This document shows, piece by piece, positions 41,101 through 52,379 of a DNA stretch of 64,000 nt. Numbering within the stretch: the first letter of the stretch is position 1; each line of letters opens with the position of its first letter. The stretch is from the NCBI GenBank assembly GCA_027943335.1, contig BSBK01000966.1, positions 186,001 to 250,000 of the forward strand, in the 5' to 3' direction. The translations under genes were made by a program, and so were the position numbers. This stretch comes from Chamaecyparis obtusa (Eukaryota; Streptophyta; Pinopsida; Cupressales; Cupressaceae). The notes below the pieces were generated by a model. It saw only the letters and a list, made by a program, of their open reading frames with translations, was not told the DNA's origin and made no database searches.

Positions 41101-42843
41101 TCTATGTACCAGGTTTGAATAGTTTTCTCATGGTTGAAAAAGATAATTTCAATGAAGGACTTGTACTCAACAGACATTACAACGGTCTGGAGTAGAACCC
41201 CTATTCTTGTTCATATCATCTCTCTTGCATTTGTGCTATTCTTTAACCTCTAGATTCTTGGTTCAATCTTGCTATTTGCAAATTCTTACACTTACTAATG
41301 TCTAATTTAATCAGCATGCTAAGTTTCTTATTTTGCTTGATGGATTGAATTGACTCGGACTGTGCTATAATCACCCCATCATAGATAGATCTACCAAGAA
41401 AAAATCCAATTTTTTCCTCACTAATGATATCTGGTAAGACTTTCTGAATCCCATTTTCCATTGTCTTGGTTAATATTTTATACATTGTATTACACAGTGG
41501 TATAGATCTAAAGTCCTCAAAGCTTTTTGCTTTATCCTTTTGTGAGTAAGTGCAAGGAAGGTATTATTTAATTCTTTTAGGAGGTTACCAGAGTTTATAT
41601 AACCCCCTCAAGAGTGCTTACCACTTCATTCCCAATGAAATGCCAACATTTTTGAAAGAAGAGAAATGTGAAACTATTTGGGATGCATCTATTTTACTGC
41701 CATTTCAATTTTTTCTTTAGAGAATTGAGCTGTCAAAATTTTGTTTTTCTCATCAGATATTATCTTTGGTATATTACTAAGTAGTTTCATTTGATGAATC
41801 GTATTGGACCCTTCCCTTCTATTAAATATTTATTCAAAATACTCCACCTCGGTTTGAGAAATTTATTGTAGCTCATGTCTATAAAAGAGCCTATGCAATC
41901 TTTTATTTTTGTTATTATGTTAATATTTCTATAGAGTTTGGTGGTATTATAGAAATTTTTTATTTTTCTATCTCCCACCTCAAACCAAGTTTCTCTTGAC
42001 TTATGCCTCTGGAATATCTCTTCTTTTGCTAGTATATCCTCATATTATGATTTTAGCTTTTTCTCTTCTAATTAAAGTTCCTTATTCATACCTTTTTCAA
42101 TAATTGTTTTTGTAAGGGCTTCTAATTCTCCTTCTAGTTTAGTCATTATTTAAAAGTTGTTACCAAAGTTATTCTTTGTTCCATAATAATAATTTTTCTT
42201 TAATGATTTTTATTTTTGATACTAGATATAATATTTTTGAGCCTTTTACTTCTATTTCCACCAACCACTTTTCCATTAATTTTAAGAGATTCTCATCCTT
42301 GAGCCGCACCTACTCAAATTTGAAGGGGCATATTTTAGGTTTGGTTTCTTTTGAGATACTCAATTGGATAGGAAAATGATCAGAGCCTAAGTATGCTAAT
42401 TTTTTTTTCAAAAGGTGATAGGGAAACATTTCCCAATTGCCTCTAAGAAGGAATCTATCCATCTTTTTTGCAATGTTGTTGAATCCTTGCCTCCTGTTGT
42501 TCCATTTAAATTTATCCCGCTTTGTCTTAACTTCCATCAAATTATTTTTTCTAACCCACTTCATAAAGTCTATAGCTTCTATGGATAATCTTGTCGATCC
42601 TTCCCATTTCTCTTTTGGGTCAAGAATGGCATTGCAATCCCCTCCTAGTATGCATATTTGGCCTAGTATATATTCAAAGAATCATTCTATCTCTTTCCAG
42701 ACTACTCTTTTATGAGTGGGGCCATAAATACTAACAAGTATAAATTGAAGATTACTTTGAATGTTCTTTACAATACCTCCAATACAATTATTTTTCTCAG
42801 ACATGATTGAAAATGAGACTAACCTTGGATCCCAAATTACAGC
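41100..42843 (-). mobile_element. L1-type LINE, ORF2 part (endonuclease C-terminus to RT), split by E3
   Basis: On the minus strand: AVIWDPRLVSFSI at the E3 junction, then GGDCNAILDPKEKWEGSTRL (about 42630), the 42564-42310 frame FKWNNRRQGFNNIAKKMDRF and YLGSDHFPIQLSIS (catalytic SDH of the endonuclease), a decayed linker (41978-41787, KIKNFYNTTKLYRNINIITK-like), and the RT start 41485-41243 YKILTKTMENGIQKVLPDII, EEKIGFFLGRSIYDGVIIAQ and MLIKLDISK. The rest of RT is decayed. Frameshifts and stops are frequent. The other half is at 56637-58900. Confidence 0.85.
42839..42843. repeat. E3 target site duplication, left copy
   Basis: ACAGC next to the 5' LTR matches ACAAC (56637-56641) after the 3' LTR at four of five bases. 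Leaving out E3 and one copy restores the phase of the LINE endonuclease frame. Confidence 0.8.
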
Positions 42844-43722
42844 TGTAATCACCAAAAAATGGTCATTTAGACTATTAGCCCCTTTCTAGCATTATTTGCT
42901 AAATTTATCAATTGCTTATTCTTGATCAAATCCTAATTCTATCATTTATTCAATTATATTCTATGGATTAACCATTTTATCCTAAGTCTTTATTTAATTA
43001 AAAGGAATTCCCTCCCCTTTTATTAAATAAAAAGCCCCACTTACCTTTTATCCTAAGTTGCACAAATAAAGCATTATTCCTATTTAATAAATAAGAAGAA
43101 AAAGCTTTTTTGTCTCACATGGGGCACAAAAGTCAACACTTCTTTCTCATTGGAGGAGACTTGTGCACACAGATTGCTCCCACTTTCAAACTCCACCCTT
43201 GATCAAATATTTTGCCTCTTAATCTCCATGGTCCATCTATCTTTAAAAGGAGAGCTCTCTTCTCAATCTAGGATCCCACTCTTGATGCTAATGTTGTGCT
43301 GCGGGTTTTCTTTGGTGCCATTGGAGCTTTTGAAGAACTTGTTGCATTCTAATCCTCATACTTGCATTGTAGCTTAGTTTTCATGGCATTCTTAGCTTAG
43401 TTTCCTTTCATGCTTTAGCTTAGTTCTTGTAACACTCTCATTTCCATAGTTTAGTTGCACTCTTGCATTCTCATTCTAGCATAGCTTGCATTGCATTTTC
43501 ATTGTGATTCTTGAAGATATTGGCATTCTTGCCCTTGTCTCTATGAATCTCCCATTGCATGGTTTACTAGCAAGGTTGTGCATGCTTAATAGCTCTAGCT
43601 GAGAGCCCTCTAAACACCCTTGCACTCCATGCCTAGGGAGATCTAGGTCACTTTTCAAGGCTTCCAATCCATACATGCCCTTGGAATCAAAGGCTTAGAG
43701 AAGTGCACATCTTGAGTGTACA
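42844..43722 (+). repeat. E3 5' LTR
   Basis: This 879 bp LTR begins TGTAATCACC and ends GAGTGTACA. It lacks a stretch of about 25 bp (CACATAGCATAATTAGTAAT) present in the 3' LTR near 56317-56340. The core promoter-like TTTAAAAGGAGAGCTCTC is at about 43242-43259. Confidence 0.92.
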
Positions 43723-43726
43723 TTTT

Positions 43727-43744
43727 TGGCATCCACTGTGGGGC
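43727..43744 (+). other. E3 primer binding site
   Basis: TGGCATCCACTGTGGGGC lies 4 nt after the LTR. It is the same type of site as in E2, with a few changes. Confidence 0.8.
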
Positions 43745-46041
43745 AAAACAACTCTATTTTGCCTTTCTTTTCTTGCATTTTCACTACATGTTTCAGCTAT
43801 TTTTTATTTTTCTGACGATTTTCGTACGCTATCCATACTACCGTGCGTCACTATTACGGAGTCTCATGTGAAGTTTCTTGCTGTATCATGTGAACTTTTG
43901 TTGGTATTAGCATTTCTGCATGCGACAAAGGCATTTTCTTGTGTGGCCCTGTGTACTTTCTCACACAAGCATGTGTACTTTCTCACACGGGCTGGTACTT
44001 TCTCACTTAGGCTGGTACTTTCTTGCACGACACTGTGTACTTTCTTGCGTGACCCTATGTACTGTCTCGCATGGAATTTCGATAATAGAGACCTAAATTT
44101 CCAGATTTGCTAGTCTTGCTTGCTGTTTTCAGTTTTTTGCTTTTTGGTTTTTGATTTGTTATGTTAGGATAGAGATTTATTTACAAATTATACCTGGTTT
44201 TGCTGTACTAACCCTTGTGGGCCTAATGAGTTGTGCTTGTAGGTGTGCCCTAATTACTTGCATAATTTACTAAAATAATGCATGTCAAAGCTTCAAATGC
44301 ACAAGGGTTACTAATCTTTCTTGTAGGGCTGCCCAAAGCATAAAAACCAAACAATCAAGTGCTTGTTCTTTCTTTTCATTTTTAAGTGCAACATTATACT
44401 AGTTCATTTTTTAGGCACTTAATATCTTGTCATTAGAGTCTTTTGGTGGTAGGAGAGTATGCTCTTCACCCTTGTGGTGAACCATAAATCTTGACCCACC
44501 TCTAGATTTCAAAAGCAAGAGGGTTAATTGAACATTGCTTGGCGTGTTTGGGAAAGGCTTTTGAGATAGGGGAGTATGCTCTTCACCCTTATGGTGAACC
44601 AGAAACTTTGACTTTCAAAGGTTGATCTGCTTCTTGTTTAGTCTAGAATCCTTTAGAGGGTCTGCTCTTGAGCAATTAAGAAGAATGACCCAAGTGGGGA
44701 CAAGCTAATACACGACTATTCTGACCCACTATAAACTCAAGGCTATCAAGGACACAAAACCTTGGTAGACGTAATACTTGTCTTCGCTTAGTGTGAGTAC
44801 TTGTGGGATTGTGACCATGAGAAAAATTCTAAGAAAGAATGCTTAAGGTACTCTTGTGGCCGTGAGGTTCATTACTTGCCACAAGGTAAGGAGTCCCTTC
44901 AAGGAGCAAGAGGGGTATTGCGAACCTTAGATAGAAGCTACCCAATTTTTCCGCTCAACATCTTGGTGCAAGGATTGATCCTAGTGGACTACCTGGATCA
45001 CCCCAAGATTTTACACTCACCATCTGTGTTCCTTTGGTTGTGTCATTGGCACTTCCACAACAAAGCCAATATCTATTGTGGGCAACCACTTTGTGTGAGG
45101 TAATGGGACATCAAGTGTGGGCTAAGTTGTTGAGTATTGAGCCTTTGTCTTTCTAGGCTAGCAAGTGCTTGAATTGTCTTCGTTGTAATCTACCCGTGTA
45201 AACGTTCTTGAAAATCAAACATCATGGTAGTGTTCATAGTTTTTTTTTGTTTTGATATCCCAAGTGCATGCCTTGACAAGGTTGCTTTTGCCCTTGTTTA
45301 AGTGTTTTATGACATGTTTGATCCCTCACTATTTGTAAACCTGTCTTTTTTCTGCTGTTACTGTGTTCCAAATTGCAAAATTGAACTTATCAAACTTCAA
45401 CTTTGATCAAATTCCCTTCAAAACTGGGTTTTACACATTCACTGGTCAAACAACATGTGATACTAAACAATTATCGCACCATCTACCTAGATATTATCGC
45501 GCGATACTTCATTGCTAACCTTGTATCGCCTGAACCTTATACATTCTATCACATCAACTGCTTGGTTATTATCGCATTGTTGTGTGCGAAATATCAACTG
45601 GCCAAATTATATCATCCTACTATCTTGCAAACTATCACACAAAATCATTTTGTTGTCTTACTGTTGTCTACAATTTGGAGCTGTCAAATTTGAATCTTAG
45701 TTTGTTACAGAGTGTCCTTTCCTATCTTACTTGAATCTGGCCTGTTATTTGCATGTTTAAGTTTGTTCTAGACTGAGAAAGATGAGTTAAAACTATTGGG
45801 TTTGAGCCTATCAAATGCTACTTTCAATCACTTGTCACATTACGGTTACCTCTCTAGCTATTTGCTAATTGAGATTCTTGCTCATATCTCGACTTGAGTC
45901 AATTGACTGCTATAAATTATTGAGCACCTTTGACAAGCCATCTCTATTTTGCTATCTCGACAAGTGATCTTTATTGGCTTTGATAATCTCAAAATATAAG
46001 AAACTTTGCCTTGTTCTATTAGTCAAAAAACATTTCTTTTC
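43745..46041 (+). other. E3 5' leader (non-coding)
   Basis: There is no credible gene. From left to right: a degenerate tandem repeat with unit GTGTACTTTCTCACACGGGC and variants (43945-44075, about five copies); twin hairpin motifs TTCACC-CTTGT-GGTGAA (44465-44481) and TTCACC-CTTAT-GGTGAA (44582-44598), each preceded by GAGTATGCTC; and a cluster of TATCGC motifs (45470-45610), including the palindrome TATCGCGCGATA near 45495. The E2 leader carries the twin hairpins and TATCGC clusters too. Confidence 0.7.
43945..44075 (+). repeat. Minisatellite-like repeat in E3 leader
   Basis: About five degenerate copies of a 22-26 bp unit built on GTACTTTCTCACACGGGCTG follow one another. The variable part is the arm around CACAC/CACGAC/GCGTGAC. 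E2 shows no equivalent stretch at this place, so it is a feature of this copy or subfamily. Confidence 0.75.
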
Positions 46042-48098
46042 ATGCCAGTTACAACTCAGTTTCAATTTGAGCAAGGGAGTCACCCTCCGTTCAACTATAT
46101 GCAGTTACCCTCTCCTACAAGATGCTCACGAGTGCCAATTAGTGATGATAGTTCTAGCCCAAAAAAATATGAGGATTCCAAGGATTCCAAGGTCACCCCG
46201 TGGTATAAAGGAGGCTTCCTCTTTATTGCATTCAAGACGCCCAAAAGCACAGACAGTGTCTGATCACTTACTATGATTGAACAAGAGAAATATCACCATT
46301 TACAAGAACACTTTGAGCACAGAGACAACCAAGAACGCTTAGACAAAGACCATAATAAAAGCATAATGGATGCTGCTAGGTGCATGGCTTCAAGAGGAAT
46401 GTCTCACGATCAAGCCGAGACTACTGGTTATTAAAATAGACCTTTTTTTGGTACTAGTGGCAATCATGGTAACAATACACCACCAAGGTCTCCTCCAAGA
46501 TGAACTTTTTCTGCACCTTCTTCACCTCCTAGACCTCCTCCCTCTCATCATGAGGAAGAGGCCAATGATGACATTTCTAGTGAAGAACTTATGAGGTTTG
46601 AACAAGATGAGGCTTCCCAACATTTGATGCATAAACTTTTAGAGCATAATGGAGATCAATACTTTCAATACATGACTTCTAGAGGATACAAGCAACCTCC
46701 TGGTTATGATGTCCATCAAATCGTTCAAGAAAGAGTGCCAACTGAATTGGAAATCCTTAGAGATGAATTACAATGGATGAACTGACGCCTTTCTCAACTT
46801 GCAATACAGAAGGAACCTCCAAGGTCTCTTTTGTAGAATCTATTTGTGCTCTTCCCTTTGATAGGAGTCTATACATGGTCCCATTTCCTAAGGATATTGA
46901 GGTTCCCAAATACGATAAGTATGATGGAAATGGTGATCCCCATGACCATGTGTGTCATTTTTACGCTCTTAGCATGGACTTCCTTCACGAGGACACATTT
47001 CTTCTATGGTTGTTCCCTAGGAGTTTAAGAGGACAAGCTTTGGAATGGTTCAAAAAATTGACACCTCCTCTCAAGACCTTTGATGAGTTGGCTAGGCGTT
47101 TCACTCAACATTATTTGTACAACATTCAACAGCCTATTACCATGATAGATCTAAGTGCTCTCAGGAAAAATCAAGGTGAATCATTCGCTACCTACTTGCA
47201 ACATTGGAGGTCATTATATTCTAGATATCCTCGTCAACTACCCGAGAGGGAAAAGATTGACATCTTTGTCAACACTGTTGTACCTAATTTATATTATGAT
47301 CTAAGGAGACAACTATTTTCCTGTTTCAACAACATGGTTGAAAGTGCATATCATATTGAGGATGTTGCCATAAGGAAAGGGGATATTGTCATCAACAAAG
47401 ATACTAGAGGTAGTGGAAAGGACAAAAACAAACCCTGGAACAAAAACAAATATGTTGTTAATGATAGGGTTGTAGATGTTCCTAAAGCTAAAGAGTCCTC
47501 TTTTCACCTCTCCAACACTATCTATGTAGCTAAACAATAGGAGGCTGCCAACACTCAAAGTGCATCTAAACCTCAATATGTAGACAAACCCAAGAAGACA
47601 TATCAAAGACGAGTCTACACTAAGTTGGCTAAACCTTATGACGTGATTCTCAAGACCTTGGTTGCTAACAAGTACCTTACGCTTCCTGACAATTCTCATC
47701 CCTTCAACCCACCAGTTAAGCCTGATTGGTGGAAAGAGGATCATTTCTGCAATTACCATAGAAATAAGGGACACAACACAGATAATTGTTTCAAGCTCAA
47801 AGATGCTATTCAAGATCTTATTGATGGAGGCGTAGTTCTCACAAATGGCTTGGTTAAGAATTCTGATCACAAGGCCTTCAAAACCCCTCTACCTGAGTAT
47901 GAAAAGGAGAAGTCCTCTCAAGAGAACAAGAAAAATCATGATGCCAAGATCAATTATACATATACTAACAATCCGAATGTGATCAACATGTTAGAGCCCA
48001 TTGAGAGTGTTTTCATGATGAGATCTCATGGTAATGGTGACGAAAATCATGGTACACCTAAGTTGGTCTCGCAAAAACTTGATGGTTTATGTTCTTGA
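46042..48098 (+). pseudogene. E3 gag
   Basis: It starts MPVTTQFQFEQGSHPPFNYM at ATG 46042, as in E2. Frames 46591-46785, 46773-47540 and 47625-48098 carry the rest, separated by stops and frameshifts. Landmarks are PKYDKYDGNGDPHDHVCHFY, LFPRSLRGQALEWFKKLTPP, LRKNQGESFATYLQHWRSLY (retrotransposon gag core) and an atypical zinc knuckle CNYHRNKGHNTDNC (CX2HX4HX4C) near 47750. The tail TYTNNPNVINMLEPIES leads to the protease. Gag forms the particle that packages element RNA. Confidence 0.82.
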
Positions 48099-48266
48099 AG
48101 TGAGAAACTAAATGCTGTTACTAGGGGGAAAGCCAAACTCATCCTTCAAACTACTCACAATCCCAAACAAGTCTCATCTTCTAAACAAGCGGCTCCTTCA
48201 GCCATATCTAGCTCTGATCTTGTTCACCAGTTGCAATGAACACCGACCCAAATATCCATTTTCAAG

Positions 48267-49178
48267 TTGCTTGAGCTATCCCCCTTGCATAAAGAGATCC
48301 TTGAAAAGGTTCTACGCATAGTGAATGTCCCAAATAACATTGATACAGATAGGTTCCAGGCTATGGTCAATCATATCTTGTCTCATCACCATCTCTCATT
48401 TTCCGCAGAGGATGACACGTCCCTTAGCCACCCACATAATCTTTCTTTACATATCGAGGTCCTAGTCTACCATACTCGAGTCTGCCGAGTCCTAATAGAC
48501 AATGGTGCAAGGTTGAATATTGTTTCCTTTCATGTTGTGCAACAGTTGGGATTGTCTGAATTTGCTATAGATCCTAGGAAAAAGATCACTATCAAAGCAT
48601 ACAATGAAGTGGAGAGGTCTTCAAAGGGTCTTATTGTGCTACCTGTCAGAGTGGGTCCAATTGTGAAAGATACTGTGTTTCAATTATTAGATATCCCACT
48701 CGCATACAACATTCTTCTAGGTCATCCTTGGATCCATGACATGCAAGCTGTTCCTTCTACCTACCATCAATGTGTCAAATTCCTGTACAATGGAGCTAAA
48801 ATTGTGATTCCTGGGGAAAATGCTATTTCTATTAATACTCTCACTACCACTAAAATGTTTGTCCCTCACAATAAATCTTCTCATGATCCTAGTGTGTCCC
48901 TTGTTGCTGCTGAGAAAAAATTAAAAATGATGAGTATTGGTATGGGCGAATACACATTAAACTCTATTGCTACTATGCCTACCTCTCCTAAGTCATATGG
49001 TAGACCTTCAGACAAGATGAAGCCTTCCACTTTCACCATGATGGTTTTTGGTACCTTTTTTCAGGCATCTGCACCCTTAGAGGCAGAAAAAGAAGAACAA
49101 GCTGTTAGAGATTGGATCTATAGTCAGGAAGAAGATAGTACGATAGTTGCTACTCCCATCTCCCCTAAACGCTATTGA
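48267..49178 (+). CDS. E3 aspartic protease region (303-residue open frame)
   Basis: It begins in the gag-protease spacer (LELSPLHKEILEKVLRIVNV). The protease follows with VCRVLIDNGARLNIVSFHVV near 72-91 (active-site loop D-N-G-A, where the family norm is D-S/T/G-G), KKITIKAYNEVERSSKGLIV, and AYNILLGHPWIHDMQAVPST near 150-169. The later part is the same C-terminal extension as in E2, ending in VRDWIYSQEE. The frame is intact, but the active-site change may affect function. Confidence 0.8.
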   Translation: MLELSPLHKEILEKVLRIVNVPNNIDTDRFQAMVNHILSHHHLSFSAEDDTSLSHPHNLSLHIEVLVYHTRVCRVLIDNGARLNIVSFHVVQQLGLSEFAIDPRKKITIKAYNEVERSSKGLIVLPVRVGPIVKDTVFQLLDIPLAYNILLGHPWIHDMQAVPSTYHQCVKFLYNGAKIVIPGENAISINTLTTTKMFVPHNKSSHDPSVSLVAAEKKLKMMSIGMGEYTLNSIATMPTSPKSYGRPSDKMKPSTFTMMVFGTFFQASAPLEAEKEEQAVRDWIYSQEEDSTIVATPISPKRY

Positions 49179-49193
49179 AAAGGCTACACATTC

Positions 49194-50430
49194 TTGCAAA
49201 AAATGGGCTATCAAGGTCAAGGACCTTTAAGTAATAATGGACACACTCTAGTTGAACCTTTGAGTCATACCGTTGGTCGACACTCTAAGGATACTACAGG
49301 TCTAGGATACGGTGCCGAGGATGACCCCCCTGAATATTCTAGAAATGCTCCCATGATCAGTGACTCAGATATAGATATGGATGAATCACCACTATACACC
49401 ATGGCCCAAATAGGAGATGGTCTCCCTTCTACTTCACTCCTCTGGGGAGAAGAAGGCATACCTAAGGATGACATAGTTGAAGCCTCTACGTCTAGAAACT
49501 ATGTGCCTAATGAATCATTGTCCTTTGATAGACAATGTAGAAATATTGCGTGGTTACTAGAAAGAGGAGATCTCACACATAATGGCATGGGTGTCTCTAC
49601 TTCTAGGCATCCTAAACCTTCTTGGTGCAAACATCCTAGTCGAAGTTCAACGACAGATTCAAATGAGTACGAATGGGACATTCTCTAAGATGGATCTTCC
49701 ATAGTGGATATGGAAATTGATATTGATTCATACTTATAGTGCCCAACCCGACGTAGTTGATGAGTCTCACGTAGGGTCTGATGAGTTCAATCCGTGTATT
49801 GCTTTAGTAAACCACGCCAGTCCTTCTATGCCAAATCTAAGTCTTGATACTTTTGGAGCCTAGTTTATAGGCTCAACTTCTCTCGTCACCAGAGACCGTA
49901 CCTATCGCATCAATAACCTTGAACCTGTCACTTTGCTTCCTCTCATGCACTTAGATCTCATAGATTGGTCTACCTAGGATCAAAGACCTACATTGCCTTC
50001 CTTCCAAAATGACTATGAGATCGCTTGTTACCTCAATGCCATTGAACCTGTTACCTCTTCCACCAACGAAACCAACAACAAATATGTCAGAATCAGATAT
50101 CAAGTACCTCAGTCATAAAATCAAAAGAAAAAAGAAATGGTCGAATGGCGAAAACCACATTGTGGCGGTGTCCAAACCCCAAAATAGTAAAAATAAAGAT
50201 GTATCTAAGGGTTAAAACCTCTCCAAGGCACTTGAGGATGAGGTACTTGGTATTCTGCCTAGCTACTTCTAGGAAAGATCTTCAGTTCTGATAGAACCTA
50301 CACAACCAATAAACTTGGGAATAGAGGAGTCTCCTAAGATAATCCATGTAGCTCAGTCCCTCTCGGCAGAGGAGAAAGAAAAATTTACCACATTTTTTCA
50401 AGAGAAAAAGATCAACTTCACATGGACATA
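49194..50430 (+). pseudogene. E3 protease-RT spacer
   Basis: Acidic and serine-rich frames 49194-49688, 50009-50215 and 50315-50509 correspond to the 372-residue spacer of E2. It starts with a G-patch-like QKMGYQGQGPL and includes KYLSHKIKRKKKWSNGENHI; the end is IIHVAQSLSAEEKEKFTTFF before RT. Several stops are present. Confidence 0.6.
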
Positions 50431-51310
50431 TTCAGACATGCCTAGTTTGGACACTGAGCTTATTATGCACCATCTCTCTATTGCTCCAGAGGTAAAACCT
50501 ATCAAATAGAAGCTCAGAAAGATGCATCCTCATGTGGCATTATTGGTTAAGGTTGAACTTGAGAAGCTTCTAAAAGCTAACTTCATAAGAGCTATTGACT
50601 ACGCTGAATGGATTTCCAATATTGTTCATGTTTCCAAACATGATAAGTCCATTCACGTATGCACTGACTTCAGAGATATAAACAAAGCATGCCCTAAGGA
50701 TGATTTTCCACTTCCAAACATAGATATGATAGTGGACATGACATCAGGCTATGAAATGTATTCCCTTATGGATGGCTTCTCCGGATATAACCAGATCAAA
50801 ATCACCCTTGAAGACCAAGAGAAGACAAATTTCACATGCGCATGGGGTACCTTTTGTTGGAATATCATGCTGTTTGGTCTTAAGAATGCCGGTGCAACCT
50901 ATCAAAGAGCCATGACTACCATATTCCATGATATGATGCATAAAAACATGGAAGACTATGTTGATGACACACTTGCTAAATCACAACAAAGAAGCACTCA
51001 TTTATCTGATTTGAGTTTGATATTGGACCACATGGAACTATTCCAACTCAGAATGAATCTGAAGAAATGTTCTTTTGGTGTCCCTTCTGTGAAACTGCTA
51101 GGCTATATCATATCAACAAAAGGAATAGAGGTAGACTCGGAAAAGGTGCAAGCTATCATAGAGATGCCACCTCCTCGCAACATAAAATAATTAAGGGGTC
51201 TCCAAGGCCGTCTCCAGTCTATTAGGCAGTTCATTTCTCAATTAGATGACAGAGCTCAACCTTTCAACAAGAATTTGCATAAAGGGGCTACTTGCATATG
51301 GAATGAGTAG
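50431..51310 (+). CDS. E3 reverse transcriptase
   Basis: The main open frame is 50522-51190 (222 aa), preceded in another frame by DTELIMHHLSIAPEVKPIK and a stop. It holds CTDFRDINKACPKDDFPLPN (48-67), SLMDGFSGY with Asp84, WNIMLFGLKNAGATYQRAM (113-131), intact YVDD at 146-149 and MNLKKCSFGV/KLLGYIIS. It ends at a stop (51188) before the thumb, which continues as LRGLQGRLQSIRQFISQLDD. The catalytic core is intact, but the frame is cut on both sides. Confidence 0.88.
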
Positions 51311-51322
51311 TGTCAAAAGAAC

Positions 51323-52012
51323 TTGGACCAAATCAAGGGTTACCTAGCAAAACCTCCTATTCTTATGCCACCTATCCAAGGGAAACCTTTGATACTCTAC
51401 ATATTTGCTACAACAAATTCTTTAGGAGCTCTCCTTGCACAACAAGATGATATGGACAAAGAGCGAGCTATTTATTACATCAGTCGCACCTTGGTTGCTT
51501 ATGAGCTCAATTATACCAGCATCAAAAAAGCTTGTCTAGCAATAGTGTTTGCATCCCAAAAACTTAGAAATTACATGCTCACACATACTACACAGCTGTT
51601 CGCCAAAATTGATCCTTTAAAGTACCTCTTAAGTAAAGTTGTGCTTATCGGACGTCTTGCTAAATGGATGCTGATTCTTTCAGAATTTGACATTCAGTAC
51701 GTCGAAAGGAAAGCCATTAAAGGACAAGCAATCATGGATCAATTCGCTGAATTCCCCATGACTGATGATGCTCCTCTTCAGATAGAATTCCTAGATGCTT
51801 CGATCAAGAATGTCACAGGGCGTACATGGAAAATGTTCTTTGATGGTTCTCATACACAAATTGGGGCTGGTGCTGGAATCTTATTTGTTACACCTCATGG
51901 ATATATGATTCCTAAATCTTATAAGCTTCTCTTTCTATGCACCAATAATATAGCTAAATATGAAGCCCTTCTCAATGGTGTTAAGCTTACCCTAGAATGG
52001 AGGATTACATAA
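51323..52012 (+). CDS. E3 RNase H and start of aRNase H
   Basis: A 229-residue open frame. Residues about 20-135 are the RT-linked RNase H (PLILYIFATTNSLGALLAQQ, YYISRTLVAYELNYTSIKKA, FASQKLRNYMLTHTT, LIGRLAKWMLILSEF). Residues 165-229 begin the aRNase H: GRTWKMFFDGSHTQIGAGAG and NNIAKYEALLNGVKLTLEW, where the usual catalytic Glu (VEYEAL) still reads KYEAL. A stop at 52012 cuts the domain, which goes on to 52375. Confidence 0.85.
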   Translation: MDQIKGYLAKPPILMPPIQGKPLILYIFATTNSLGALLAQQDDMDKERAIYYISRTLVAYELNYTSIKKACLAIVFASQKLRNYMLTHTTQLFAKIDPLKYLLSKVVLIGRLAKWMLILSEFDIQYVERKAIKGQAIMDQFAEFPMTDDAPLQIEFLDASIKNVTGRTWKMFFDGSHTQIGAGAGILFVTPHGYMIPKSYKLLFLCTNNIAKYEALLNGVKLTLEWRIT

Positions 52013-52375
52013 TTGCATATCTTTGGAGATTCATAGCTTGTCATAAATCAAGTAAACAATGATTACCAAACAAAGGATGACAAGTTGGTTCCCTACAAGA
52101 AGATGATAGACTCACTTAGGAATTATTTCACATCTGTTACATTCCAACAAATTCCTAGGGCTGATAACAAGGCTACTGATGCCATGGCTACTTTGGCATC
52201 CATTCTACAATTGGAAGAACATGAGTCACGCTTTGAGTTCTTGGTGGAAGAGTTTTGTTATCCTGCCTATGATTCCCCTAATGACTGTATCTTTTACACT
52301 GTGGTCAGTCATGATTCATCCTGCATGCTACTATATTTTCCTATCTCTGAGATCAAATTATTCCTAAAAATCTAA
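52013..52375 (+). pseudogene. E3 aRNase H C-terminal part
   Basis: This continues the aRNase H in the same phase after a stop: LHIFGDS, a second stop, LVINQVNNDYQTKDDK, then the open frame 52085-52375 with IPRADNKATDAMATLAS (last catalytic Asp). After that come LQLEEHESRFEFLVEE and the link to integrase. Two stops within one catalytic domain show loss of function. Confidence 0.75.
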
Positions 52376-52379
52376 TGCG

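Noticed and set aside
44801..45103. 100-residue frame in the E3 leader
   Set aside because: No homologous frame in the E2 leader and no motif.
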